A stretch of DNA of 64,000 nucleotides from an uncultured Eubacteriales bacterium (GTDB lineage Bacteria; Bacillota; Clostridia; Peptostreptococcales; Anaerovoracaceae): contig CACYFF010000005.1 in NCBI GenBank assembly GCA_902773665.1, positions 62,001 through 126,000 of the forward strand. The letters are read 5' to 3'. A program made the position numbers and the translations under genes. Of this stretch, positions 41,128-49,292 are shown in pieces. Position 1 is the first letter of the stretch; every line of letters begins with the position of its first letter. The notes beneath the pieces are model-generated. The model was not told where the DNA came from. It made no database searches and saw only the letters and a program-made list of their open reading frames with translations.

Positions 41128-41836
41128 TCTCTTCTTCCTCAAAAGATCTCAAGTAAAAGCTTTCCAGGTCTTCCCGGATATCTGTTCCCCTGCCGTCAAA
41201 AATGATGCTTCCGTCTTTCATCATGATGATCCTGTCCGCAATGTGCTCCACATCAGATACGATATGCGTGGAAAGGATCACGATCGCATCCTTGCCAAGC
41301 TCAGCGATCAGGTTCCGGAATCTTACTCTTTCTTTCGGGTCCAGTCCGGCCGTCGGCTCATCAAGGATCAGGATCCTGGGATCGTTCAATACCGCCTGCG
41401 CGATCCCGAGCCGCTGTTTCATGCCTCCGGAATAGGACTTGATCTTCTTGTTCGCTGCCTTCTCCAGGCTCACGATCTTCAGCAATTCTTCGCTTTTTCT
41501 TTTCGCTGCGCCCTTATCGATTCCCTTCAGAGCAGCCACGTACATCAGAAACTCTCTTCCTGTAAAATTCGGATAATATCCAAAATCCTGCGGCAGATAT
41601 CCCAGCGCGTCTCTGTACATTTCGTCCGACGCATTCAGAGTATCATTTCCGTATCGAAAACAGATCGTTCCGCTTGTCGGCTTTATGATCCCGCAGATCA
41701 TTCTCATAAGCGTTGTCTTGCCGGCGCCGTTTGACCCAAGGAGCCCGATCACACCGGGCTGCAAATCTGCGCTGACCCGATCCACCGCTACGGTACCCGG
41801 ATACTGCTTTGTGACCTGTTCTAGGATAAGTTCCAT
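41120..41836 (-). CDS. ABC transporter ATP-binding protein
   Basis: The 238-residue ATPase has Walker A GSNGAGKTTLMRMICG (~35-50), signature YSGGMKQRLGIAQAV and Walker B RILILDEPTAGLDP, followed by the switch histidine in IVILSTHIV. It is of the BcrA/NatA-like type that pairs with ABC-2 permeases. It overlaps both neighbours by 8-16 bases, so the cassette is translationally coupled. Confidence 0.92.
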   Translation of the reverse strand: MELILEQVTKQYPGTVAVDRVSADLQPGVIGLLGSNGAGKTTLMRMICGIIKPTSGTICFRYGNDTLNASDEMYRDALGYLPQDFGYYPNFTGREFLMYVAALKGIDKGAAKRKSEELLKIVSLEKAANKKIKSYSGGMKQRLGIAQAVLNDPRILILDEPTAGLDPKERVRFRNLIAELGKDAIVILSTHIVSDVEHIADRIIMMKDGSIIFDGRGTDIREDLESFYLRSFEEEENE

Positions 41837-42534
41837 GACAAATTCTCACTTTCTTTCACATATAACGTGCATTCTCTGAACATCGCTCCAAGGATCATTG
41901 CGATCAGCAGAAGAATAACGATGTTTACCGATTGCCCGGAAAGCCTGATTGCCCTTTCCGCATATGGCAGGAATCCGCCAAAAACGCAGACTGCCAGTAT
42001 GCCAAAGATATTTTCTTTCCCATGCCATTTTCTTGTCACAAGCATGGCACCATAAGCGCTCACAAGATAAGGAAACACAACCAGCATCATATGATCCATA
42101 ACGGAAGCCGTTGCTGTGATCCGCAGGATGCTCCCGACAGAGAACAGTAAAACCAAACTGAAAATACCCAGGATAAACATGCGGACGATACGAATAAAGC
42201 GTAAAGAAAACCTGCTTGCGGCTTCCAGCTCTTCCATTCCGAACCGTTCAGACCGGGAAAGGAGAACCATCGGGGTCAGCACACACGCGGGGACAAATGA
42301 AGCAATCACCCACACCATATCCGTATCCTCAGTTCCTGCGGCCATCAGCAGCAGCGCGACTGGGACTATGCCGGTAAGGATGCTTTTCAGTCCCATATAT
42401 CGAAGCTCCATTTTGATGATGCTTGAAAGCTGTAATGCGCGTTCCTCGTATTTTCGGATAAACTGTTTTTCCTTTTCTGTTTCAGACACGACATACGCTT
42501 TTTTCAGCATGTTTTTTATCTCTTTATCTGTCAT
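41821..42534 (-). CDS. Membrane protein of an ECF-sigma/ABC cassette, function unknown
   Basis: The 237-residue protein has a charged N-terminus (~45 residues) and about six hydrophobic helices. The first ~40 residues (MTDKEIKNMLKKAYVVSETE) may contact the sigma factor, as in cassettes where the membrane protein acts as anti-sigma factor; that is inference, since no zinc finger is present. I use ATG 42534; the GTG at 42546 overlaps its GGAGG site. It overlaps the sigma gene by 11 bases and the ATPase by 16. Confidence 0.7.
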   Translation of the reverse strand: MTDKEIKNMLKKAYVVSETEKEKQFIRKYEERALQLSSIIKMELRYMGLKSILTGIVPVALLLMAAGTEDTDMVWVIASFVPACVLTPMVLLSRSERFGMEELEAASRFSLRFIRIVRMFILGIFSLVLLFSVGSILRITATASVMDHMMLVVFPYLVSAYGAMLVTRKWHGKENIFGILAVCVFGGFLPYAERAIRLSGQSVNIVILLLIAMILGAMFRECTLYVKESENLSWNLS

Positions 42535-42994
42535 CGCAATATTCACCTCCCAGCAGGTTCCTTAGAGTTCCAAGCCCTTCTTTTAATCTCCTGTTAACTG
42601 AAAACCTTGATATTCCCATCACTTTTCCGATATCTGCAGCTGAGATATCGCATGCATATCTCAATACTACGATCTCCCTGAGATCTTCCGGCAGCTGCTC
42701 CAACGCTTCCTCTATGACAATGCCGTCGATCACATTCTCAGGCTCTGAGTCCCTGTAAGCCGGGAGATCCGGATACGCCTCGATATCCAACGTCGTCTTC
42801 CTTCGAAATTCGTCCACACACAAATTTCTGGCTATCGTATAGAGATAGGCCATTTCCTTACCCGTATTTTCATAAGAATGGCTCTGCCAAAACTTCAGGA
42901 AAGTCTCCTGCACGATATCTTCAGCAAGTAAGCTGTCTTTTGTTTTCATATAGCAGTACCTGAGGAGTTTATCGTACTGTTCTTTCAGATCCAT
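42524..42994 (-). CDS. RNA polymerase ECF-type sigma factor
   Basis: The 156-residue sigma factor has region 2 (LLAEDIVQETFLKFWQSHSY, then MAYLYTIARNLCVDEFRRK) and region 4 (LREIVVLRYACDISAADIGK, then SRFSVNRRLKEGLGTL). It leads the A+T-rich ABC cassette and likely controls it. The start follows GAGGAGG. On the minus strand just upstream, CAAACA and TACGTA are 17 bases apart; they recall ECF promoter elements, but the match is weak. Confidence 0.9.
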   Translation of the reverse strand: MDLKEQYDKLLRYCYMKTKDSLLAEDIVQETFLKFWQSHSYENTGKEMAYLYTIARNLCVDEFRRKTTLDIEAYPDLPAYRDSEPENVIDGIVIEEALEQLPEDLREIVVLRYACDISAADIGKVMGISRFSVNRRLKEGLGTLRNLLGGEYCDDR

Positions 42995-43045
42995 GGATCA
43001 TTTCCTCCTCTATACGTATAACGCTCAAGCCGCATTGTTTGTGCG

Positions 43046-43087
43046 AAAAAAAAAGGTAGCAGACTTTCTATCAAAATCTGCTACCTT
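43046..43087 (-). terminator. Terminator of the tRNA-Ala gene
   Basis: AAGGTAGCAGA and TCTGCTACCTT form an 11-bp perfect stem. On the minus strand it is followed by nine T residues, directly after the tRNA 3' end. Confidence 0.9.
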
Positions 43088-43090
43088 ATT

Positions 43091-43166
43091 TGGTGGACCT
43101 TAGGGGATTCGAACCCCTGACCTCCACACTGCCAGTGTGGCGCGCTCCCAACTGCGCCAAAGGCCC
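43091..43166 (-). tRNA. tRNA-Ala (anticodon GGC)
   Basis: On the minus strand a full 76-base cloverleaf reads from GGGCCTTTGGCGCAGTTGGG to CCACCA. The acceptor GGGCCTT/AAGGTCC contains the G3:U70 pair that marks alanine tRNAs. The anticodon stem CCACA/TGTGG encloses CTGGCAG with anticodon GGC. The T-arm is AGGGG-TTCGAAT-CCCCT, and the CCA end is encoded. Confidence 0.97.
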
Positions 43167-43184
43167 GTATTCGGAACACGCAAT

Positions 43185-43213
43185 ATATTATCACAAAGTC
43201 TTCGCGGACTCAA
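43185..43213 (-). promoter_or_regulatory. Promoter of tRNA-Ala
   Basis: On the minus strand TTGAGT (43213-43208) and TAATAT (43190-43185) are 17 bases apart, about 12 bases from the expected start point before the tRNA 5' end. Confidence 0.75.
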
Positions 43214-43330
43214 GGGGAATTTTTCATGAAAAATTTTTCCGAAACGGTATTCTTTGTTGGACATTTGTTGGATACGGCATGGTAAAAATAGTACAATCAA
43301 ACAAAGAGAGAAAACCCAGGAGGTAACGGC

Positions 43331-43525
43331 ATGCCTAAATATTATAACCTTCCCGAATACGACGAACGCCGCCGGCTGCAGCAGGAGCTGCGCCAGAACG
43401 TGGATAAGACCATCCCCGGCTATGAAGCCTATGCCAAGGCCATGGAAGAGCTGGACAAGAAGATGGCAGAAGAAGCGAAGAAGCTCCAGGAGAAAGGCAA
43501 TAACGGACCGGTTCCCGGACTGTAA
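43331..43525 (+). CDS. Small hypothetical protein
   Basis: The 64-residue protein is rich in charged residues and mostly helical (YDERRRLQQELRQNVDKTIP, then AMEELDKKMAEEAKKLQEKG), so it may form a coiled coil. No family is recognised. The ATG follows CAGGAGGTA by 6 bases, strong support for translation. It lies 30 bases before the lipoprotein gene and is probably cotranscribed. Confidence 0.65.
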   Translation: MPKYYNLPEYDERRRLQQELRQNVDKTIPGYEAYAKAMEELDKKMAEEAKKLQEKGNNGPVPGL

Positions 43526-43555
43526 TGCTGCTGGAGCCGTTTGGAGGGCAAAACG

Positions 43556-44497
43556 ATGTTGACCGCAAGAAAGATCCTGGGGGTGATCCTCATCATGTCT
43601 TTACTCTCTTCTCTGTTTGGCTGCACGGCGAAGAAGACGCCGCAGTACACAACGGCGGAAGATTTTCCGCCCGCCTATGAAAAGCCGGTCCCCGAACTGC
43701 CGGGAAAGCTGGTGGGGGTCACCCACGAATCCAGCGCCGGCTCCATGGAATTCGCCACGGAATTCGCCATCGACGTCGCCCCGGAGCAGATCCTGCACTG
43801 CGAATACTGGGATCTGAACGTAAAGAGGGACGAGATGATCCGAAAGAACAACGTTCCCATTACCGAAAAGCAGTGGGCCGATGTGGAAAAGGCAGTCCTG
43901 GATTTGTGGGGCAGCTGGGAGGAGATCCCGGAAGAGGTCTTAAACCAGCCGGACGACCCGGAATACTTCGTGCTGGACGGCGGCGACTACGACCGCTGGT
44001 GGCTGTCCTGGGAGACGGCAGACGGTGTACAGAAAGTGCAGTACTACGCGCCCTCTGACCGCCGCATCCTTACGCTGGATGCGATCCTGGAAGAACTGGC
44101 CCACCCGACCGGACGCAAGATCGAGTGGGTCGAGCCGCCCGTGCTGTCCGGCGCCACCTACATCAACGATACGACGGACATGTCGTTCCAGTGCAACTGG
44201 TGGAACCTGCCGGAAGGCCCGAAGGAAGGCTACCGACTGATCGTCCGCTTCGAGGAAGGCGGCGAAAACATCAGCATCTACGACCAGACGGACGATGCGG
44301 TCTGGAATGCCGCAAAGCCCGCCTTTGCCTGGCTCAACCCCGACGATTTCGAGCACGGCTCCTACAAGGACAAGATCATGCTCAGCCTCTACTATTCCGA
44401 CGGCACGCAGAAATCCCTCAAGCTCGACAAGAAGTCCGCAGAGTCGATCGAACCCTATCTGCGGCAGCTGACCCTGGAATATCTGGAGCAGAAATGA
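43556..44497 (+). CDS. Predicted lipoprotein, function unknown
   Basis: The 313-residue product has a signal peptide (MLTARKILGVILIMSLLSSL) ending in lipobox LFGC, so the mature protein would be lipid-anchored outside the membrane. The outer domain is acidic, with many W and Y (YDRWWLSWETADGVQ, FQCNWWNLPEGPKEGYRL), and suggests a ligand-binding beta fold. No family is recognised. The ATG follows GGAGGG by 7 bases; the TTG at 43541 falls on that site. Confidence 0.75.
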   Translation: MLTARKILGVILIMSLLSSLFGCTAKKTPQYTTAEDFPPAYEKPVPELPGKLVGVTHESSAGSMEFATEFAIDVAPEQILHCEYWDLNVKRDEMIRKNNVPITEKQWADVEKAVLDLWGSWEEIPEEVLNQPDDPEYFVLDGGDYDRWWLSWETADGVQKVQYYAPSDRRILTLDAILEELAHPTGRKIEWVEPPVLSGATYINDTTDMSFQCNWWNLPEGPKEGYRLIVRFEEGGENISIYDQTDDAVWNAAKPAFAWLNPDDFEHGSYKDKIMLSLYYSDGTQKSLKLDKKSAESIEPYLRQLTLEYLEQK

Positions 44498-44540
44498 TCC
44501 GGGACCGCAGATTATGCCAAATTGATAAATATTTATTAGT

Positions 44541-44652
44541 GACTTAGAATTTCTAAGTCATTTGCAAAAGATATAAAAAACTGACTTAGAATCGAGCATA
44601 TTTCTAAGTCAGTTTTCTTTTAGTCTCGTAATTGTCTTAGATTTTCTAAGTC
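44541..44652. repeat. Cluster of three CTTAGA palindromes, at least one a terminator
   Basis: The motif CTTAGA with its complement recurs three times. GACTTAGAA-TTTCTAAGTC is at 44541-44559. The hairpin ACTGACTTAGAA...TTCTAAGTCAGT lies at about 44579-44614, flanked by A- and T-runs. CTTAGA...TCTAAG is at about 44636-44650. The second is a good bidirectional terminator between the convergent lipoprotein and transporter genes. The repetition and A+T content stand out from the surroundings. Confidence 0.75.
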
Positions 44653-44709
44653 TTTTTGCTTCAACTCAAACAATTGTCTTAACCGGTCTGTACGGCAGAC
44701 AGAAAGCAA

Positions 44710-46080
44710 TCAGATCTTGATCCACCCCAGCACGCTGGCGATGGAACTGAACAGGATGACCGCGACGAATACCGGCGCAACGGTGCGCACGAACACGCGG
44801 TACATGCCTTCAAAGCGGAAGCGCGAGGACAGCTTGACCTCCCCTGCGATCTTGTCGATCCCCATTTTGGAGACCAGCAGGCAGACCGCGAAGGCCGCGA
44901 TGGGCATCATGATGGAATTCGTCAGGAAGTCGAAGAAATCCAGGATATCCATGCCGAGAATCGTAATGTTGGACAGCACGCCGAATCCCAGGGACGAGAG
45001 TGACCCCAGCACCAACACGAGTACCGCCATAAAGACCACGCCCTTCGTGCGGGTCCAGCCCAGCTCGTCCTGCAGCGTGGAGACCGAAGTCTCCGCCAGG
45101 GAGATGGAGCTCGTGAGCGCCGCGAACAGCACCAGCACGAAGAAGAGGATCCCGACCAGATGGCCCAGTCCCATGCTCTCGAAGACCTTTGGCATGGTCA
45201 CGAACATCAGGGACGGCCCTGCCTGCAGCGCCTGCATGTCGCCGCCGGAGAACGCAAAGACTGCCGGGATGATCATCAGACCCGCCAGGATCGCGATGCC
45301 GCTGTCGAAGAAGATCACCTGGTGCATGGAGCTTTCGATGTTTACATCTTTCTTCATGTAAGAACCGTAGGTGATGAGGATGCCCATGGCGATGGACAGC
45401 GAATAGAACATCTGCCCCAGCGCTGCCACGACGGTCATCCAGGAGAAATGCTTGAGGTCCGGCACCAGCAGATAGCGGATGCCTGCCGCAGCTCCCGGGC
45501 GGGTCATGCTGTAGACGGCCATGACCACAGCCAGCGCTACCAGCACCGGCATCATGATGCGGGAGACCTTCTCCACGCCGTTCTCGACGCCCAGCACGAT
45601 GACGATCAGGGTGAGGAACGCAAAGATCAGGAAACAGACCTCCGCACCGCCAGGAGACGTAATAAAGGTGCCGAAGAAGCCGTCCGCCGCCGTCTCCGAA
45701 GCGTTGCCCCTTACATACTCGAACAGATATTTGATGACCCAGCCGCCGATGACGCTGTAGTACGGCAGGATAAGCATGGGGATGACCGCGTTCACCCAGC
45801 CGCCGGCCTTCGCCAGACCGGTCTTGCCGTAGGTCTTGAACGCACCCACAGGGCTCTTGCCGGAGAGGCGGCCCAGCGCCGTTTCGGAGACCATCATGGT
45901 GTAGCCGAAGGTGAGGGCCAGGATAAGATAGGTCAAAAGGAACATGCCGCCGCCGTATTTTGCGGCCAGATACGGAAAACGCCAGATGTTTCCCAGACCG
46001 ACGGCAGAGCCTGCTGCCGCCAGAACATAACCCAGTTTGCCGGAGAAACTGGCGCGTAAAGATTCGTCACTGTTTTTCAA
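44710..46080 (-). CDS. Sodium-dependent transporter, neurotransmitter:sodium symporter (NSS/SNF) family
   Basis: The 456-residue protein has 11-12 helices and the NSS signature GSAVGLGNIWRFPYLAAKYG in helix 1, which forms the sodium and substrate sites. ALTSSISLAETSVSTLQDEL lies in the helix 8 region. It should import an amino acid or related amine with sodium. The TTG at 46080 is chosen as start: it lies 7 bases after GAGG and gives the usual short N-terminus before FSGKLGYVLAAAG. The longer frame would begin near the -35 box and run through the promoter. Confidence 0.88.
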   Translation of the reverse strand: MKNSDESLRASFSGKLGYVLAAAGSAVGLGNIWRFPYLAAKYGGGMFLLTYLILALTFGYTMMVSETALGRLSGKSPVGAFKTYGKTGLAKAGGWVNAVIPMLILPYYSVIGGWVIKYLFEYVRGNASETAADGFFGTFITSPGGAEVCFLIFAFLTLIVIVLGVENGVEKVSRIMMPVLVALAVVMAVYSMTRPGAAAGIRYLLVPDLKHFSWMTVVAALGQMFYSLSIAMGILITYGSYMKKDVNIESSMHQVIFFDSGIAILAGLMIIPAVFAFSGGDMQALQAGPSLMFVTMPKVFESMGLGHLVGILFFVLVLFAALTSSISLAETSVSTLQDELGWTRTKGVVFMAVLVLVLGSLSSLGFGVLSNITILGMDILDFFDFLTNSIMMPIAAFAVCLLVSKMGIDKIAGEVKLSSRFRFEGMYRVFVRTVAPVFVAVILFSSIASVLGWIKI

Positions 46081-46135
46081 TTTACGACCTCGCTGAACAC
46101 ACACTTTAATCGCCAAAAGAGAGCGACCGTGTTTC

Positions 46136-46164
46136 ATTATGAAGGAACGGCCGTTTTTTGTCAA
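46136..46164 (-). promoter_or_regulatory. Promoter of the NSS transporter gene
   Basis: On the minus strand TTGACA (46164-46159) and CATAAT (46141-46136) are 17 bases apart, 56 bases before the TTG start codon. Confidence 0.85.
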
Positions 46165-46181
46165 TTTTACGCCATCCGTTT

Positions 46182-46200
46182 ATGGTAAAATACTTACCAT
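46182..46200. promoter_or_regulatory. 19-bp palindromic operator over the cls promoter
   Basis: ATGGTAA-AATAC-TTACCAT has 7-bp perfect arms and 5 bases between them. It includes the extended -10 TATGGTAAAAT (46181-46191) of the cardiolipin synthase gene, so a bound protein would block transcription. Confidence 0.6.
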
Positions 46201-46220
46201 CGAGTACTCAGGAGGACCCC

Positions 46221-47813
46221 ATGGAACAGGAAAACGTCGTAAAACTGCTGAACAAGAAAAAGCGCGGACTGCTGCAGAAGGTGTTTTTCAGCCGGCTTAC
46301 CATCATTGTGGTGCTCATCCTTCTGCAGATCGTATTGTCGCTGGGCATCTTTTTCTGGTTCCGCCAATATCTTACCCATTACGAGCTGCTGCAGGGCATT
46401 TTTACCTTTGCCATGGTCCTCTATCTGTTCAACAGTCCCATGGATTCCTCGGCGAAGCTCACCTGGCTGATGGTCCTCGCCGTCGTACCCTACATCGGGG
46501 CCTTCTTCCTGTGGTATTCCCAGACGAATCTGGGTCACCGCACCATCCACGACCGTTCCGCGGAACTCATCCGCCGCACGAAGAACACGCTGCCACAGGA
46601 CGAAACGGTGCTGAAAAACCTGGAAAAGGACCCTTACGGCACCGAAGATCTGCACCGCTACGTAAACCGCAGCGGATGCTTTCCGATCTATGACGACACA
46701 GATGTTACCTACTTTCCGCTGGGGGAAGACAAGTTCGAAGCCATGCTGGTGGAGCTGGAAAAAGCGGAGACATTCATCTTCATGGAATATTTCATCATCG
46801 AGGAAGGGTATATGTGGGGACGCATCCTGGACGTTCTGGCCCGCAAGGCGAAGGAAGGCGTGGACGTGCGGGTGATGTACGACGGCATGTGCGAGATCAC
46901 CACCCTGTCCCACGACTACCCGAAGCGCCTGGAAAAGCTGGGGATCCAGGCGAAGTCCTTCTCTCCGGTCACGCCGGTCCTCTCCACCCACTACAATTAC
47001 CGCGACCACCGCAAGATCCTGGTCATCGACGGCAAGACGGCCTTCACCGGCGGGGTCAACCTGGCGGACGAATACATCAACAAGGTCGAGCGCTTCGGCC
47101 ACTGGAAGGACACCGCCATCATGATGAAGGGTTCTGCCGCCCTGTCCTTTACCCTGATGTTCCTGCAGATGTGGAACGTTACGGAGGACGAACCGGACTT
47201 TTCGATCTTTCAGGAACTGGGCAAACTCGTCCGAACCTACCCGCTCCCCGAGGGTGACCCTGCCAAGGGCTACGTGATGCCATACGGCGACTGCCCGCTG
47301 GACGAGGACAAGGTGGGCGAAACCGTCTATATCGACCTGTTCAACCGGGCGACGGACTACGTGCACGTGATGACCCCCTACCTGATCCTGGACGGCGAGC
47401 TGGAGCACGCGATCCTCTATGCTGCGCAGCGGGGAGTGGAAGTCTCCCTCATTCTCCCCGGTATTCCCGACAAGGAGATGGCCTGGGCGCTGGCGAAATC
47501 TCACTACCGGAGACTGGTGGACGCCGGCGTGCACGTCTATGAATACACCTCGGGCTTCGTCCATGCAAAGGTAGCCGTGAGCGACGGCTGCCGCGCCGTG
47601 GTCGGTACTATCAACCTGGACTACCGCAGCCTCTATCACCACTTCGAGTGCGCAGCGTATCTGTACAAGGTGCCCTGCATTCCGCAGATCGAGCAGGACT
47701 TTCAGGATACCCTGGCAAAATGCAAAAAGGTGACGGACGAATCCATCACCTACGAAAAGACGTTTATGAAACTCAAGGGCTTCGTCATGAAGCTGGTGGC
47801 GCCGCTGATGTAG
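46221..47813 (+). CDS. cls: Cardiolipin synthase (phospholipase D type)
   Basis: The 530-residue enzyme joins two phosphatidylglycerols to make cardiolipin in the membrane. It has two N-terminal membrane helices (~25-47 and ~58-100) and two catalytic HKD motifs. The first is H263-x-K265-x4-D270 in DHRKILVIDG, and the second is H448-x-K450-x4-D455 in FVHAKVAVSDG. The ATG at 46221 follows CAGGAGG by 5 bases. It is divergent from the NSS gene and ends 6 bases before the convergent YdcF-type gene. Confidence 0.92.
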   Translation: MEQENVVKLLNKKKRGLLQKVFFSRLTIIVVLILLQIVLSLGIFFWFRQYLTHYELLQGIFTFAMVLYLFNSPMDSSAKLTWLMVLAVVPYIGAFFLWYSQTNLGHRTIHDRSAELIRRTKNTLPQDETVLKNLEKDPYGTEDLHRYVNRSGCFPIYDDTDVTYFPLGEDKFEAMLVELEKAETFIFMEYFIIEEGYMWGRILDVLARKAKEGVDVRVMYDGMCEITTLSHDYPKRLEKLGIQAKSFSPVTPVLSTHYNYRDHRKILVIDGKTAFTGGVNLADEYINKVERFGHWKDTAIMMKGSAALSFTLMFLQMWNVTEDEPDFSIFQELGKLVRTYPLPEGDPAKGYVMPYGDCPLDEDKVGETVYIDLFNRATDYVHVMTPYLILDGELEHAILYAAQRGVEVSLILPGIPDKEMAWALAKSHYRRLVDAGVHVYEYTSGFVHAKVAVSDGCRAVVGTINLDYRSLYHHFECAAYLYKVPCIPQIEQDFQDTLAKCKKVTDESITYEKTFMKLKGFVMKLVAPLM

Positions 47814-47819
47814 CGCGGG

Positions 47820-49286
47820 CTAGAAGTTCGACAGGCGGACGAGCAACACCATAACGAAAGAAGAGAGAATGAGGAGCAGCACCGCCAAAGCGTGCCGTTT
47901 CTTTTCTGCCGCCATCATGGCGATGAATTCCCGCACGAAGGCGTTCACCCAGAAGTAGCGCTTGGTGAGGCTGCCGATGCCTTCGGCCCGGATGCCCTGC
48001 TTTGCCGCGTACAGACCGGCCCTCAGCACGTGGTAGTTCGTGGTGGAGAAGGCGATCTGCGGGTCAGCGCCTTCCCCTTCCTGCTGCCGGATGAGGGCCA
48101 TGGAATTGCCGAAATTCTCGAACGTGTTGGCGGACGCATCCTCTGCCAGGATCTGCGATTCGGGAACGCCGGCCTTAAGCAGATATTTTTTCATAGCAGC
48201 AGCTTCGGTCAGGGGCTCGTCCCTGCCCTGACCGCCGGAGGGAACGAAGACCAGCTCTTTGCCGGTCTTTTCTTTTTGCAGCCGGGCGAATTCCAGCGCC
48301 TTATCCACCCTGCCCTGCAGCAGCGGCGTTAAGGTGCCGTCGGACCGCATGCGGCTGCCCAGGATGATCATGTAATCCTTGTCGAAAGCGGGCATACGGT
48401 GAGCCGCCTTTACGGCATAGATGATGGTCGCTGCCAGCATGCATTCCAGATAGGCGACCATGATGTAGATCGCGCTGTCCAGCGCCATCTCCACATACAT
48501 CGCCCAGCCCTGCTCGTAGTGCACGTCCACCAGCGTGGTGCGCTGCAGCCATTCGCCCAGAAACATGGGAAAGACCGTGGAAAAGCACAGCAGCAGACCC
48601 AGCAGCGCCCCCAGCATGTTGCGCCAGTTGCGGCCTTCTCTTCGCATCAGCTGAATGTTGGTGCCGGTCACGAACAGAGAAAGCACAAAGGCGATCGGCA
48701 GGGTCGTAGACGAGAAGTTGGCTGCGGATGACAGCACGGAGCGCAGCGTCTGCACCAGACCCTTGAATTGGAACAGATGGCTGAGCTGGTCGAACAGCAG
48801 AAAGACGCAGAAGATGCCAAGACCCAGATAGACGATGTTGCGGTAGCGGTAGAATTCAGTTTCTACAAAATAATTGTACCGTTTGCGCAGCAGCCAGAGT
48901 GCGAGCGCCAGGTACAGCGAGATGGCCAAGGGGATCGCCCGTGCACCGCTGCAGTCGCCGATCCATCCGTTGTGGGTAAGAATGCCGTTTCCGTGGGAAT
49001 ACAACGAGCACATGTAGACGGCATCCTCGGGCCCATATACGTCGACGTAGACCTTACCTTTGTAGATGGAACTGAACTTCAGATTTAGGAAGCCGTTTTC
49101 CATCCACTGATCGGTGAGGGCCACGCAGCTGGTGTCGCCGTCGAGACGCACGTCGAAATCCGAGGAATTCTCGGAGATGCCCCGGACGTCGACCTGTACG
49201 GTATAGGTCTGGCCCTGCACCAGAATGACTGCGGCGCAGAGGCAGACCAGCAGGATGCCGATCAGGAGAAAGGTTCTGTTCTTCAC
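47820..49286 (-). CDS. YdcF-type (DUF218) membrane protein
   Basis: The 488-residue protein has an N-terminal helix, an outer beta-rich domain (~25-120), about five helices (~120-290) and then a DUF218 domain. That domain holds DYMIILGSRMRSDGTLTPLL, LVFVPSGGQGRDEPLTEAAA and FSTTNYHVLRAGLYAAKQ. One more helix closes the C-terminus. DUF218 proteins act on envelope metabolites (SanA/YdcF group), but the exact role is unknown. It lies 6 bases after ftsH on the same strand. Confidence 0.85.
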   Translation of the reverse strand: MKNRTFLLIGILLVCLCAAVILVQGQTYTVQVDVRGISENSSDFDVRLDGDTSCVALTDQWMENGFLNLKFSSIYKGKVYVDVYGPEDAVYMCSLYSHGNGILTHNGWIGDCSGARAIPLAISLYLALALWLLRKRYNYFVETEFYRYRNIVYLGLGIFCVFLLFDQLSHLFQFKGLVQTLRSVLSSAANFSSTTLPIAFVLSLFVTGTNIQLMRREGRNWRNMLGALLGLLLCFSTVFPMFLGEWLQRTTLVDVHYEQGWAMYVEMALDSAIYIMVAYLECMLAATIIYAVKAAHRMPAFDKDYMIILGSRMRSDGTLTPLLQGRVDKALEFARLQKEKTGKELVFVPSGGQGRDEPLTEAAAMKKYLLKAGVPESQILAEDASANTFENFGNSMALIRQQEGEGADPQIAFSTTNYHVLRAGLYAAKQGIRAEGIGSLTKRYFWVNAFVREFIAMMAAEKKRHALAVLLLILSSFVMVLLVRLSNF

Positions 49287-49292
49287 GTTTCT

